From the NCBI RefSeq assembly GCF_023074175.1, contig NZ_JADPKS010000008.1, forward strand, positions 248,001 to 312,000: 64,000 nucleotides of DNA, read 5' to 3'. This document shows, in pieces, positions 7,534 through 17,205 of the stretch; the stretch's first letter is position 1, and the number at the start of each line of letters is the position of its first letter. The notes under the pieces are model-generated. The model was not told the origin of the DNA. It was given only the letters and a program-made list of their open reading frames with translations, and searched no databases. Source of the DNA: Bradyrhizobium sp. 139. Its GTDB lineage: Bacteria > Pseudomonadota > Alphaproteobacteria > Rhizobiales > Xanthobacteraceae. Both the position numbers and the translations under genes were made by a program.

Positions 7534-9030
7534 CTACTCCCAATGCCACGTGGAGAAGTCGTTCTCGAACTGCGGGACTTCCTTCCAGACGCCTTTCAGC
7601 TTCTTGTTGGTGATGGTGATCAGCTGCGGCTGGTACAGATAGCCGGAGACCGCGTCGGTTGCGAGCATGCGCTGGGCATCGCCGAGAAGTTTGGCGCGGG
7701 CCGCTTCATCCGGCGTCGACACGATCTGCCTGTAGAGCGCGTTGAACGCTTCGTTGTTGTAGCCGAGATAGTAGTCCGGCTCGGTGATCTTGACGAGGTC
7801 GAACGGCTCGACATGACTGACGATGGTGAGGTCGAAATTGTGCGGACCGTTGGGCGCGAACACCTGCGACAGCCACTGCGCCCATTCGACGTTCTCGATC
7901 TTGGCGACGATGCCGACCTTGGCAAGCTGGGCTGCGAGAATCTCGCCGCCCTGCCGCGCATAGGACGGCGGCGGCAGCTTCAGCGACAGCTCGAGCGGCG
8001 CGGTGATGCCGGCCTCGGCGAGGAGCTTCTTGGCCTTGTCCGGATCGTAGGGGTTGATGCCGGTGGTATCGACATAGCCGAGCGCGGTCGGCACGTAGAA
8101 GCTGCCGATCGGCGTCCCGAACCCGTCCACCGCGCCGTCGATCATGGCCTTGCGATCGATTGCGGCGAGGATGGCGCGGCGCACGCGGACATCATCGAGC
8201 GGCTTCTTCTTGTGATTGATGCCGACAATGGTCTTGGCCCTGGAACCGCCGACCAGCACGGTGAAGCGCGGATCGGCCTTGAACTGCGCGATGGTGCGCT
8301 GGGCCGCGACGCGCGGAAATGCGTCGACATCGCCCGACAGCAGCGCCGCGGTCTGCGCGGAGGGATCGGAGATGAATCGGATCGTCACCTTCGACAGCTT
8401 GATCGCGGCGGCGTTGCGGTAGTCGGCCCATTTGGTCAAGGTCATCGAGGAGCCCTTGGCCCAGGCGCCGAGCTGATAGGGTCCGGTCCCGACCGGCTGC
8501 GTGACATTCGTCGGCGCGCTCTTCGGCTCGACGATCGAGCCGCTCGCCTGCCCCAGCAGGAACGGCAGGTTCGGCTCGGAATTTTTCAGGGTGATCACGA
8601 TGGTGTCGGGATCGGGCGCGGCAACCGACTCGAAGCTCTGGAACAGGCTCTTGTCCTTGTTGGTGCTGGTGGCGACAGCGTTGCGCTCGAACGAGAACTT
8701 CACCGCCGCGGAATCGAACGGCTCGCCATTGTGGAATTTGACGCCCTTGCGCAGCTTGAAGGTGTAGGTTTTCAGATCGGGCGAGGCGGTCCAGCTCTCG
8801 GCCAGCAGGGGCGAAGTGGTGCCGTCCTCGTTGATCTTGGTCAGCGTCTCGTAGATGTTGTAGAGCGTGACTTCGGCGATCGCGGCGGCGGCCGCGTTGG
8901 TGGGATCGAGACCCGGCGGCTCCAGCGCCATCGCCATGACGACGCTGTCCTTCTTGCCTTGCGCCAGCACCGGCAGCGGCGCCGCGACGAGCGCGACAGC
9001 AAAGGCGACGATCGATAGTTTCCTGAACAT
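7534..9030 (-). CDS. Peptide/oligopeptide-type ABC transporter substrate-binding protein
   Basis: The 498-residue periplasmic protein has a clear Sec signal peptide (MFRKLSIVAFAVALVAAPLPVLAQ) and the SBP_bac_5 fold markers AESWTASPDLKTYTFKLRKGVKFHNGEPFDSAAVKFSFER near residues 80-120. GGGGAG lies just before the ATG. It is the last gene of an operon that also encodes two permeases and two ATPases, 54 bases after the second ATPase gene. The family binds di- or oligopeptides, but also opines, glutathione and other amides; with an amidase at the head of the cluster a non-peptide amide is possible. Confidence 0.92.
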   Translation of the reverse strand: MFRKLSIVAFAVALVAAPLPVLAQGKKDSVVMAMALEPPGLDPTNAAAAAIAEVTLYNIYETLTKINEDGTTSPLLAESWTASPDLKTYTFKLRKGVKFHNGEPFDSAAVKFSFERNAVATSTNKDKSLFQSFESVAAPDPDTIVITLKNSEPNLPFLLGQASGSIVEPKSAPTNVTQPVGTGPYQLGAWAKGSSMTLTKWADYRNAAAIKLSKVTIRFISDPSAQTAALLSGDVDAFPRVAAQRTIAQFKADPRFTVLVGGSRAKTIVGINHKKKPLDDVRVRRAILAAIDRKAMIDGAVDGFGTPIGSFYVPTALGYVDTTGINPYDPDKAKKLLAEAGITAPLELSLKLPPPSYARQGGEILAAQLAKVGIVAKIENVEWAQWLSQVFAPNGPHNFDLTIVSHVEPFDLVKITEPDYYLGYNNEAFNALYRQIVSTPDEAARAKLLGDAQRMLATDAVSGYLYQPQLITITNKKLKGVWKEVPQFENDFSTWHWE

Positions 9031-9084
9031 GCGTAACTCCCCGGCCTTCTCTTGTCCCAGCCTACGTCAATTCCGCAGCGGACA

Positions 9085-10086
9085 CTAACCTTCCATGGCC
9101 GCCTGCGGCAACGCCATCACGGCCTCCGCCTTGTGACAGGCGGCGAGATGCGCCTCGCCCATCTTGCGTAACGCAGGCAGGGCCTCGCGGCAATGCTGGT
9201 CGGCCAGCAGACAGCGCGTCACATAGGGGCATCCGGTCGCGTCCGCCGAGTGCGAGGCGATCGCCTGGGCGCCGCGCCGCCGCCGTCCGCCGGCGCGTGC
9301 GCGCGGCACGGCATCCAAGAGCGCCCGCGTATAGGGATGAGCGCAACGCTCGAACAGGTCCTCCGGCCGGCCCTGCTCGACGATCCGGCCGAGATACATC
9401 ACCGCGACCTCGTCGCAGAGATAGTCGACGACGGCGAGGTCGTGGCTGATCAGCATGTAGCTCAGGCCGAACTGCTCCTGCAGGTCCTGCATCAAATTGA
9501 GCACCTGCGCCTGCACCGAGACGTCGAGCGCGGAGACCGGCTCGTCGGCGACGATCAGCTTCGGCTGGGTGATCAGCGCACGCGCGATCGCGATGCGCTG
9601 GCGCTGGCCGCCGGAAAACTCGTGCGGATATTTGTCCATGTCGGCATCGCGCAAGCCGACCTGACGCAGCACCGCGGAGACGCGTTCGCGGAACGTGGTG
9701 CGATCAGCTCCTTCCAGCACGGTCAGCGGTTCGGCGACGATGCGCGCGATGGTCTGGCGCGGGTCGAGCGAACCGTAAGGGTCCTGGAACACCATCTGGA
9801 AATCGCGGCGGGCGCGGCGCAGTTCGTCGGCGGAGATCTTGTTGAGGTCGCGGCCGAGCAGCGCGACCTGCCCCGAGGTCGGCCGCTCCAGCGCCATCAC
9901 CACCCGCGCGAAGGTCGACTTGCCCGAACCGGATTCGCCGACGACGCCGAGGCTCTTGCCGGCCGCAACCTGCACGCTGACGCCGTTGAGCGCGCGCACC
10001 TGCCCGGGCGGCCGGAACAGGCTTTCGCGTGGCAGCGTGTAACGCTGCTCAAGATCCTTCACGTCGAGGAGCGGCGCTGCGGTCAT
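9085..10086 (-). CDS. Peptide-type ABC transporter ATP-binding protein (DppF/OppF-like)
   Basis: A 333-residue ATPase with Walker A GESGSGKST, signature FSGGQRQRIAIARA, Walker B LIVADEPVSALD and the switch His in LISHDLAVV. The C-terminal extension with spaced cysteines (CPYVTRC, QHC) is the oligo_HPY region typical of DppF/OppF proteins. It overlaps the preceding ATPase gene by 4 bases (ATGA). It pairs with that gene to energise the two permeases. Confidence 0.94.
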   Translation of the reverse strand: MTAAPLLDVKDLEQRYTLPRESLFRPPGQVRALNGVSVQVAAGKSLGVVGESGSGKSTFARVVMALERPTSGQVALLGRDLNKISADELRRARRDFQMVFQDPYGSLDPRQTIARIVAEPLTVLEGADRTTFRERVSAVLRQVGLRDADMDKYPHEFSGGQRQRIAIARALITQPKLIVADEPVSALDVSVQAQVLNLMQDLQEQFGLSYMLISHDLAVVDYLCDEVAVMYLGRIVEQGRPEDLFERCAHPYTRALLDAVPRARAGGRRRRGAQAIASHSADATGCPYVTRCLLADQHCREALPALRKMGEAHLAACHKAEAVMALPQAAMEG

Positions 10087-11096
10087 GCGGGCAGCGCTCC
10101 GACGCGTTCAGCCATCGACACGTCCGTCCGGATGCAGCGCACGAAGTGGCCAGGTCCGACGTCCACCATCGGTGGCAGCGCAGCGCGGCACTGCTCGATC
10201 ACGAGCGGACACCGATCGGCGAAGGTACAGCCGGAAGGCATATCGGCAAGCTCGGGCACGGTACCCGAGATCGTCGTCAGCCGCGTCCCCTTGCGCGCGC
10301 CGAGCTTCGGCCGGGCACGGAACAGGCCCTGCGTGTAAGGATGGCCCATGCGGCGGAACACCTCGTCGGTCGGCCCGCTCTCGACCACGGTGCCGCCATA
10401 CATCACCATCATGCGCTGCACGTTCTCGGCGATGACGCCGAGATCGTGCGAGATCAGGATCATCGACATGCCGCGCTCCTCGACGAGGTCGGCGATGAGG
10501 TCGAGGATCTGGCCCTGGATGGTGACGTCGAGCGCAGTGGTCGGCTCGTCCGCGATCAGAAGGTCCGGCTCGCAGGCAAGCGCCATCGCAATGGTGACGC
10601 GCTGGCGCTGGCCGCCGGAGAACTGGTGCGGATAGGCGTCGATCCGCCGTGCGGGATCGGGCAGTCCGACGCGGTCGAGCAAGGCGATCGCCTCTTCGCG
10701 CGCCTGCGCCGCCGAATAGTTCTTGTGACGCCGCAACGGCTCGGCGACCTGATGGCCGATCGTGTGCATCGGGTTGAGCGCGGTCATCGGTTCCTGGAAG
10801 ATCATGCTGATGCGGTTGCCGCGCAAGCCGCAATAATCCGCATCCGAAAGCCCGACGAGCTCGCTGCCGTCCAGCCTGATGCTGCCGGTCACGACGGCAC
10901 TGTCCGGCAGCAGCCCCATCAGCGACAGCGCCGTAACCGACTTGCCGCAACCGGATTCGCCGACGAGGCCCAGCGTCTCGCCGCGCTTGAGGCCGAAGCT
11001 GACGCCACGCACGGCCTGCGCGGGTCCGCGGCTGGTGTTGAGGCGGACACCGAGATTGTCGGCCGCGATCAGCGGCATGGTTGCATGATCAGCCAT
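10083..11096 (-). CDS. Peptide-type ABC transporter ATP-binding protein (DppD/OppD-like)
   Basis: A 337-residue ATPase with Walker A GESGCGKSVTA, signature [14 protein letters not shown] and Walker B LLIADEPTTALD. The C-terminal region has conserved cysteines (GCTFADRCPLVIEQC). I placed the start at 11096 (MADHATMPLIAADNLGVRL), two bases after the permease stop; the frame stays open upstream into the permease gene but there carries no ATPase sequence. It forms the hetero-ATPase with the next gene. Confidence 0.94.
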   Translation of the reverse strand: MADHATMPLIAADNLGVRLNTSRGPAQAVRGVSFGLKRGETLGLVGESGCGKSVTALSLMGLLPDSAVVTGSIRLDGSELVGLSDADYCGLRGNRISMIFQEPMTALNPMHTIGHQVAEPLRRHKNYSAAQAREEAIALLDRVGLPDPARRIDAYPHQFSGGQRQRVTIAMALACEPDLLIADEPTTALDVTIQGQILDLIADLVEERGMSMILISHDLGVIAENVQRMMVMYGGTVVESGPTDEVFRRMGHPYTQGLFRARPKLGARKGTRLTTISGTVPELADMPSGCTFADRCPLVIEQCRAALPPMVDVGPGHFVRCIRTDVSMAERVGALPA

Positions 11097-11098
11097 TG

Positions 11099-11992
11099 TT
11101 ACCGCTCCCGCGCCAGTCGCGGATCGAGCAGATCGCGCAGGCCGTCGCCGAGCAGATTGAGCCCGAGCACCGCGATCGCGATCGCCACGCCGGGATAGAC
11201 CGCGAGCATCGACGACTGGAACAGCAGCGTCTGCGCATCGTTCAGCATGCGACCCCAGGACGGCTGCGGCGGCTGCGTGCCAAGGCCGAGATAGGACAAG
11301 GCCGCTTCGGCGAGGATGGCAAGCGCAAACTGGATGGTCGCCTGCACGATCAGGATCGACAGGATGTTGGGCAGCACGTGCTCGATGGTGATGCGAAAGC
11401 GCCCCTTGCCTGCCGCACGCGCGGCCAGCACGAATTCGCGCGCCCAGATCGCGTTGGCCGAGCCGCGCGTCAGCCGTGTCAGCGTCGGAATCTGGAAGAT
11501 GCCGATCGCGACGATCGAGGTGACCATGCCCGGGCCCACGACGGCGGCGAGCATGATGGCGGAGAGCACGGCCGGAAAGGCGAAGGTGAAGTCGGTGAAG
11601 CGCATGATGATCTCTTCGGTCCAGCCGCGCCGGGCCGACGCGATCAGGCCGAGGCAAACGCCGAAGGTAAGACCTATGCTCACCGCGATGATGCCGACCA
11701 TGATGGTGGAGCGTGCGCCCGCCAGCAGCAGCGAGACGATGTCGCGGCCGAAGGAATCCGTGCCGAGCCAGTGCGCCGCCGAGGGCGGCCTGAGTTTCGA
11801 GGCGATGTCGATCTCGTAGGGCGACCACGGCGTCCACACCAGCGACAGCAGCGCCGAGGCGAGCACCAGCAGGCCAAGCGCGCCGCCCAGCACAAAACTG
11901 CGATGGCGTAGCGCGCGACGCCAGAACGTCCGCGCCGGCAGAGCACGCGTTGCGGCCGGCGCGTCAACCAGGGTGGTCAGCGGCGCGCTCAC
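11099..11992 (-). CDS. Peptide-type ABC transporter permease (DppC-like)
   Basis: The 297-residue inner-membrane permease has an N-terminal helix (FVLGGALGLLVLASALLSLVW), the extracytoplasmic segment HWLGTDSFGRDIVSLLLAGAR typical of DppC/OppC, and the inner-membrane EAA loop (REFVLAARAAGKGRFRITIEHVLPN). The GTG start at 11990-11992 overlaps the upstream permease stop (GTGA). It works with the DppB-like protein to form the channel. Confidence 0.93.
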   Translation of the reverse strand: MSAPLTTLVDAPAATRALPARTFWRRALRHRSFVLGGALGLLVLASALLSLVWTPWSPYEIDIASKLRPPSAAHWLGTDSFGRDIVSLLLAGARSTIMVGIIAVSIGLTFGVCLGLIASARRGWTEEIIMRFTDFTFAFPAVLSAIMLAAVVGPGMVTSIVAIGIFQIPTLTRLTRGSANAIWAREFVLAARAAGKGRFRITIEHVLPNILSILIVQATIQFALAILAEAALSYLGLGTQPPQPSWGRMLNDAQTLLFQSSMLAVYPGVAIAIAVLGLNLLGDGLRDLLDPRLARER

Positions 11993-12939
11993 AGGTCGTG
12001 AACCTTGATGCGGGGATCGACGAAGGCATAGAGCACGTCGACCACGAAATTGACGATGACGACCATGGCCGCCAGCAGCATCACGCAGTTGCGCACCACG
12101 ATGAGGTCGCGGTTGGCGATCGACTGGAAAATAAGGCGGCCGAGGCCCGGCAGATAGAACACGTTCTCGATCACGATGGTGCCGGCGAGCAGATTGGCGA
12201 ATTGCAGCCCCATCACGGTCATGACGGGGATCATGGCGTTGCGCAGCACGTGGCTCCACAGCACCTCGCGCTTGCCGAGCCCCTTCGCGCGCGCCGTGCG
12301 GACGAAGTCTTCGCGCAGCACCTCCAGCACGGCCGAGCGCGTGACGCGCGCGAGGATTGCGGCCTGCACCACCGCAAGCGAGATCGCCGGCAGCAGCAGC
12401 GACTTGATTCCGAGCCAGATGCCGTCCTCCCAGCCGGGAAATCCGCCCGCGGAGAGCCATTGCAGCCGCACCGAGAACAAGAGGACCAGGAGGATCGCGA
12501 ACCAGAAGTTCGGCAGCGCGATGCCCACCTGCGTCAACGACATCACGCCGACGTCGCCGAGCTTGTTATGGTTGGCGGCGGTATAGATGCCGGCCGAGAG
12601 CGCCAGCGTCACCGTGATCAGCATCGACATGGTCGCGAGTGGAATGGTCAGCACCAGCCGCTCCGCGATCAAGCTAGCGACCGGCGTGCCGTAGACATAG
12701 CTGTTGCCGAGATCGCCGATCAGGAGCCCCTTGATCCAGTGCAAATAACGGACGGCCAGCGGCTGATCGAGCCCGAGCTTGATGGTGAGCGCGCGCACCG
12801 CGTCCGCTGACGCATCCGCGCCCATCAGCATCTGCGCGGCGTTGCCGGGAAGAGCATCCAGCACCAGGAAAATGATTACGGATGCGCCGACCAGCGTCGC
12901 CAGCAAGGTCAACAGACGTCGGAGAAAGAATACGCTCAT
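11989..12939 (-). CDS. Peptide-type ABC transporter permease (DppB-like)
   Basis: The 316-residue permease starts MSVFFLRRLLTLLATLVGASVIIFLVLD, the standard first helix of DppB. It has the EAA loop REDFVRTARAKGLGKREVLWSHVLRN and the C-terminal motif PRIKVHDL. It is the first transporter gene of the operon; the amidase gene lies about 98 bases upstream on the same strand. Confidence 0.94.
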   Translation of the reverse strand: MSVFFLRRLLTLLATLVGASVIIFLVLDALPGNAAQMLMGADASADAVRALTIKLGLDQPLAVRYLHWIKGLLIGDLGNSYVYGTPVASLIAERLVLTIPLATMSMLITVTLALSAGIYTAANHNKLGDVGVMSLTQVGIALPNFWFAILLVLLFSVRLQWLSAGGFPGWEDGIWLGIKSLLLPAISLAVVQAAILARVTRSAVLEVLREDFVRTARAKGLGKREVLWSHVLRNAMIPVMTVMGLQFANLLAGTIVIENVFYLPGLGRLIFQSIANRDLIVVRNCVMLLAAMVVIVNFVVDVLYAFVDPRIKVHDL

Positions 12940-13037
12940 GCGCGCTCGGCTTCAGGGCTCACCCGCGGCACGATCAACATGTCCAGGCGCGGGAGGCAAG
13001 TCCTTTGCACACAGTCCTTTTCGGCACGTGCCACACC

Positions 13038-14459
13038 TCAGCCGGGCCAGCGGGACAGAAGATCGTGCGAGGCCTCGAACAGCGCGCTCACACGGAGCAG
13101 TTCGGCATCGGCGCGGAAGCGGCCAACGAGCTGAAGCCCGATCGGCAGGCCGTCGCGGCCGAAGCCGCCAGGAAGGCTGATCGCGGGGTGGCCGGTCATG
13201 TTGAATGGCATGGTCCAGGGGAACCAGTGCGGCCGGACGCTGTCAAAGTGTTTGCCGTCGATCTCGATGGTGCCGAACAGGTCCTGGTCGATTGGCAGCG
13301 CGGTGCGGGTGATGGTCGGCATCGCCAAAAGATGCCCGCGCGCAAGCAGCGATTGCACCCGGCGGAACAGCGCGGTGCGCGCGAACATCGCCTCCTGATA
13401 CGCGACGCCGCTGACATTGGTCGCAAGCGCGACCTGCTTGACGAAGGTCTCGCTGAGGACGTCGCCGCGCTCGGCCACGAGCTTCGCAAAACGCGTGCGC
13501 CAGACCGTGTGGTTGATCGCGCGCCAGATCGGCTCGATGTCGAATCCTTCGCCGGAAAATTCCTCGAGCTCGGCACCGAGGCTCGCGAGCCGATCAAGGC
13601 TCGCCTTGAAGCCAACTGCGACATCCGCAGACACCGGGCGTCCGGGCAGCGAGGCGCAGAACAGGATTTTTTGCCCGCGCAGATCGCCGCGCGGCGTGGC
13701 GGTGCCGATGAAATCAGGCACGGGTACGCCGATCGACCAGGGATCGCTAGGATCCTCACCGGCCATCGCCTGCATCATCAGCGCGGTGTCGGCGACGGTG
13801 CGCGTCGTCGGCGTGACATAGGTCTGGTTGCCGAAGGCGTCGAGCGCCTGGCTGTGCGGGATGACGCCATTGCTCTGCTTCAGCCCGACCACGCCGTTGC
13901 AGGCGGCGGGAATTCGCGTCGAGCCGCCGCCGTCGGTCGCAATCGCAAGCGGCGCGATGCCGCTCGCAACAGCCACCGCCGCGCCGCCGCTTGAGCCGCC
14001 CGACGACCGCTCCGCACTCCAGGCATTGCGGGTGCGGCCGAACAGCGGCGAGTCCGTCAGGCACTTGCTGCCGAATTCGGGCGTGGTGGTCTTGCCGATC
14101 AGGATCGCGCCTTCCGCGCGCAGTTTTGCAACCGCGACGGCATCCTCAGCGGGGACATTGTCCTTGTAGGGAACGGCGCCGAAGGTGGTCTTCACGCCTC
14201 TGGTGTTGACGATGTCCTTGACCGTCACGGGAAGGCCGTGGAGCAGGCCAAGCGGCTCGCCCGCCATCACCTTGCGCTCGGCCGCGCGCGCCTCTGCCAT
14301 CGCCTCGTCGCCACACAGCGTGATGAAGCAGTTCAATTGGCTCTGCAGCGCCTCGGCGCGCGCGAGCACGGCGCTGACAATTTCGACGGGCGAGACCGTC
14401 TTGCTGTTGATACGTGCGCGCAGTTCAGTGGCTGACAGGAAACAGAGATCTATGCTCAT
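13038..14459 (-). CDS. Amidase (amidase-signature family)
   Basis: This 473-residue hydrolase has the Ser-cisSer-Lys triad region: Lys in LPVTVKDIVNTRG, the Gly/Ser stretch ERSSGGSSGGAAVAVASG, and nucleophile Ser in GGGSTRIPAACNGVVGLK. The start at 14459 (MSIDLCFLSATELRARI) matches the usual family beginning; a GTG at 14510 would add 17 residues, and neither has a strong ribosome binding site. It leads the peptide-type ABC genes, suggesting that it hydrolyses an imported amide. The substrate cannot be read from sequence. Confidence 0.9.
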   Translation of the reverse strand: MSIDLCFLSATELRARINSKTVSPVEIVSAVLARAEALQSQLNCFITLCGDEAMAEARAAERKVMAGEPLGLLHGLPVTVKDIVNTRGVKTTFGAVPYKDNVPAEDAVAVAKLRAEGAILIGKTTTPEFGSKCLTDSPLFGRTRNAWSAERSSGGSSGGAAVAVASGIAPLAIATDGGGSTRIPAACNGVVGLKQSNGVIPHSQALDAFGNQTYVTPTTRTVADTALMMQAMAGEDPSDPWSIGVPVPDFIGTATPRGDLRGQKILFCASLPGRPVSADVAVGFKASLDRLASLGAELEEFSGEGFDIEPIWRAINHTVWRTRFAKLVAERGDVLSETFVKQVALATNVSGVAYQEAMFARTALFRRVQSLLARGHLLAMPTITRTALPIDQDLFGTIEIDGKHFDSVRPHWFPWTMPFNMTGHPAISLPGGFGRDGLPIGLQLVGRFRADAELLRVSALFEASHDLLSRWPG

Positions 14460-14580
14460 GAAGGACAGGCTCACGTCGGGACGCGCGGACCTTGCCAGCG
14501 AGGATCTCACATGTCCATTTCGGCTGGCGCATGGCTACAGTCCGCCGGGACATCTCGGACATCGCAAGGCCGGGCGCACC

Positions 14581-15516
14581 CTACCAGTTCCAGGTCACCT
14601 CATGACTCCAGGGCGGATCGGCGCCCGGACGGGTGCAGGTCAGGCCGGCGCATTTGGCGGCAAAGGACAGCGCGGGGCGAAGATCTTCTGCACTGATGTC
14701 CTTCAGTTGTTGCCGGCCGATGCGGCCCTGCTTGTACAAGGCGAACAGCAGCGCCGCCTGAAAGCTGTCGCCGGCTCCAATGGTATCGGCGATCTCGACA
14801 TTCGGTGCCGGCACTTCGATCTGCCCTGCTCCCGCATGCCAGGCGATGGCGCCATGGTTGCCGCGGGTGATGACGACGAGGCTCGCGCCCTGCGCCAGCA
14901 GCGCGTTCGCGCGCTGCTGGTAAGGCTCATCATCGAAGAGGTAGGCGAAGTCGACGTCCGACATCTTGATGAGATCGGCGTGCCTCGCGAACTCGGCCAT
15001 GCGCGCGAGATAGGCCGGCTTGTCCTTGACGAGGTTGGGGCGGCAGTTCGGATCGAAGGAGATCGTCGACGCCGCCCGCGCGTCCATGATCAGGGCCTTT
15101 GCTTCGGCGGCGCCCTGGTCGTTGACCAGCGTGGTCGAGCCGACATGGACGGCCTCGACGGTTGCGAACGGGATTGTGCCGCGCCGGTAGGTCCAGTTCC
15201 GCGTCGCGGTGTCGGCATCGTAGAAGGCATAATGCGACTCGCCTGCGACCATGCGCACGAAGGCGAGTGTGGTCTGGTGATCGCTGCGGGTGGCGAGACC
15301 GAGCTCGGCGTTTGACGCAGCAGCGTGCTCGGCGATCATGCTTCCGAACAGGTCGTTCGAGATGCCGCCGACGAAGCCGGTCGGCGCGCCCAGCCGCGCC
15401 ATGCCGATCGCAACGTTGAGACAGGAGCCACCGACCGCCGGCATCACTGCCTCACGCCCGTCGGCATTTCGCGTCGGGACGAAATCGATCAGCGCATCGC
15501 CGCAGGCAATCAACAT
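14581..15516 (-). CDS. PfkB-family carbohydrate kinase (fructokinase-like)
   Basis: The 311-residue kinase has the PfkB N-terminal region (GGSCLNVAIGMARLG, GGISNDLFG) and the C-terminal catalytic motif DTIGAGDSFQAALL with its Asp base. The gene is last in the polyol operon and overlaps the FGGY kinase by 7 bases. In such operons a fructokinase phosphorylates the fructose made by mannitol or sorbitol oxidation. The sugar specificity is inferred from that context. Confidence 0.88.
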   Translation of the reverse strand: MLIACGDALIDFVPTRNADGREAVMPAVGGSCLNVAIGMARLGAPTGFVGGISNDLFGSMIAEHAAASNAELGLATRSDHQTTLAFVRMVAGESHYAFYDADTATRNWTYRRGTIPFATVEAVHVGSTTLVNDQGAAEAKALIMDARAASTISFDPNCRPNLVKDKPAYLARMAEFARHADLIKMSDVDFAYLFDDEPYQQRANALLAQGASLVVITRGNHGAIAWHAGAGQIEVPAPNVEIADTIGAGDSFQAALLFALYKQGRIGRQQLKDISAEDLRPALSFAAKCAGLTCTRPGADPPWSHEVTWNW

Positions 15517-17168
15517 CCGTTTCGGCCTCCCGCGCCCTCGCGCATCGCCGCACGGCTGCCGCGATCGACCTCGCGCAGCAGCTTGTAGACCTCGCGCTTG
15601 CGCGAATGAAACGCGGCCATATCGGGCGCGGTGGGCTCGCTCTTGCGTCCCAGCACCGACATTTTTGCCATGGTCTCGCCGATCGAGGCATAGGCGCCGC
15701 CGGCGACCGCGCCGAGCATCGCGGCGCCGAGCAACACCGGCTCCCCGGTCTGCGGCAGCGCGACGGTGAGACCGGTGGTATCGGCCATGATCTGCCGCAC
15801 CAGCGGACTGCGGCTGGCGCCGCCGCCCATGATCATGATGCTGGAATGGACGCCATGCGCGGCAAAGGCGTCGATCACCTCGGCAAGCCCATAAGCGAGA
15901 CCACAGAGGCCGGCGACGAACAGCCGCTCCAACGCACCAACGTCGCTGTCGAGATCGAGGCCCGCGATCACCGCGCGCGTATCTGGATCGGCGTAAGGCG
16001 AGCGGTTGCCTATGAACTCGGGAAGCACATGAACGTCGCGCGCGAGCAGCGCGGCGGGGCTGGCGTCACCGGCGCGCGCGATGATGCGCCGCTCGAGGTA
16101 CTCGATGAGGTCGACGCTCTCGCTGCGCGCCGCCGCGCCCGCTTCGGCATGGCCCGGATGCGACTTGAGGAGATGATCGATCGCTGCCCCCGCGGCGGAC
16201 TGGCCACCCTCGTTGAGCCAGAAGCCCGGCACCATGCCCGAATAATAAGGGCCCCACACGCCCGGCACGAAGCACGGCTGCTTCGTGGTCGCCATGATGC
16301 AGGCCGAAGTCCCCATGATGTAGGCGAGGCGATCGGCGACATCGGTCGTCCCGCCCGCTCCATCGCGGCCGCCGATCGCGCCGATGCCGCCGGCATGCGC
16401 ATCGATCAGGGACGCGCCGACCGGTATGCCCGCTGAGAGGCCAAGGTCAGCCGCGACAGTACGGGTAAGACCGGCGCCGAGCCGCGTGCCGGGGGCGACG
16501 ATCTCGGTGCCGATGCGGGCGTAGTTCTCGGCGACGAAATCCGATAGTCCAATGCGCTGGAAGAACGGCGCGCTCCAGCCGCCACCATCATGAGCGAGAT
16601 AATTCCATTTGCAGGTGACGGTGCAAGTGGAGCGCTGGAGCGAGCCGGTCGCGCGCCAGGTCAGATAGTCCGCCAGATCGAAGAAATGACCGGCGGCATC
16701 GAAGCTCGCACGCATGTGCCGCTTCAGCCACAGCAGCTTCGGCATCTCCATCTCGGGCGAGATCGAGCCGCCGACATAGCGCAGCACCGCGTCCCCGGTC
16801 TCGTTGATCAGCCGTGCCTCGGCCGTGGCGCGATGGTCCATCCAGACGATGACATTGCGCTGGCGGTCGCCGGAGGCACTGACGGTGACCGGCTCGCCCT
16901 GCCGATCGAGGACGACCAGCGAACAGGTGGCGTCGAAACCGATGCCGCCGACGCTGTCGGGCGCGATTGCAGCTTCCGCCATCGCCGCTCGCACCGACTT
17001 GGCGCAGGCCTCCCAGATGTCCGAGGACGATTGTTCGACGATGTCGCCGGCCTCGTGCCAGATCCTGATCGGGTGCCGCGCGATCGCCAGGAGAGCGCCG
17101 GTCTCATCGAAGACCCCTGCCCGCGTGCTCGTGGTCCCTACGTCGACGCCGATATACGCTCGCGGCAT
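15510..17168 (-). CDS. FGGY-family pentulose kinase (D-ribulokinase-like)
   Basis: The 552-residue kinase starts with the ATP-binding phosphate-1 motif YIGVDVGTTSTRAGVFDETG. It carries FDATCSLVVLD and MDHRATAEA, typical of the FGGY pentulose kinase subgroup, and MGGGASRSPLVRQIMAD near the C-terminus. AGGAG lies before the ATG. It follows the SDR gene by 37 bases. Together the pair could turn a pentitol into D-ribulose or D-xylulose 5-phosphate. The subgroup assignment is from memory of motif wording, so the exact pentulose is uncertain. Confidence 0.87.
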   Translation of the reverse strand: MPRAYIGVDVGTTSTRAGVFDETGALLAIARHPIRIWHEAGDIVEQSSSDIWEACAKSVRAAMAEAAIAPDSVGGIGFDATCSLVVLDRQGEPVTVSASGDRQRNVIVWMDHRATAEARLINETGDAVLRYVGGSISPEMEMPKLLWLKRHMRASFDAAGHFFDLADYLTWRATGSLQRSTCTVTCKWNYLAHDGGGWSAPFFQRIGLSDFVAENYARIGTEIVAPGTRLGAGLTRTVAADLGLSAGIPVGASLIDAHAGGIGAIGGRDGAGGTTDVADRLAYIMGTSACIMATTKQPCFVPGVWGPYYSGMVPGFWLNEGGQSAAGAAIDHLLKSHPGHAEAGAAARSESVDLIEYLERRIIARAGDASPAALLARDVHVLPEFIGNRSPYADPDTRAVIAGLDLDSDVGALERLFVAGLCGLAYGLAEVIDAFAAHGVHSSIMIMGGGASRSPLVRQIMADTTGLTVALPQTGEPVLLGAAMLGAVAGGAYASIGETMAKMSVLGRKSEPTAPDMAAFHSRKREVYKLLREVDRGSRAAMREGAGGRNGC

Positions 17169-17205
17169 TGTCGCTCCTGGTCGCTTCGTCAGTTATGACG
17201 CAAGC

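Noticed and set aside
7483..9018. A long plus-strand open frame opposite the peptide-binding protein gene
   Set aside because: It is rich in Arg, Asp and Gly with no family features and mirrors the GC-rich codon pattern of the real minus-strand gene.
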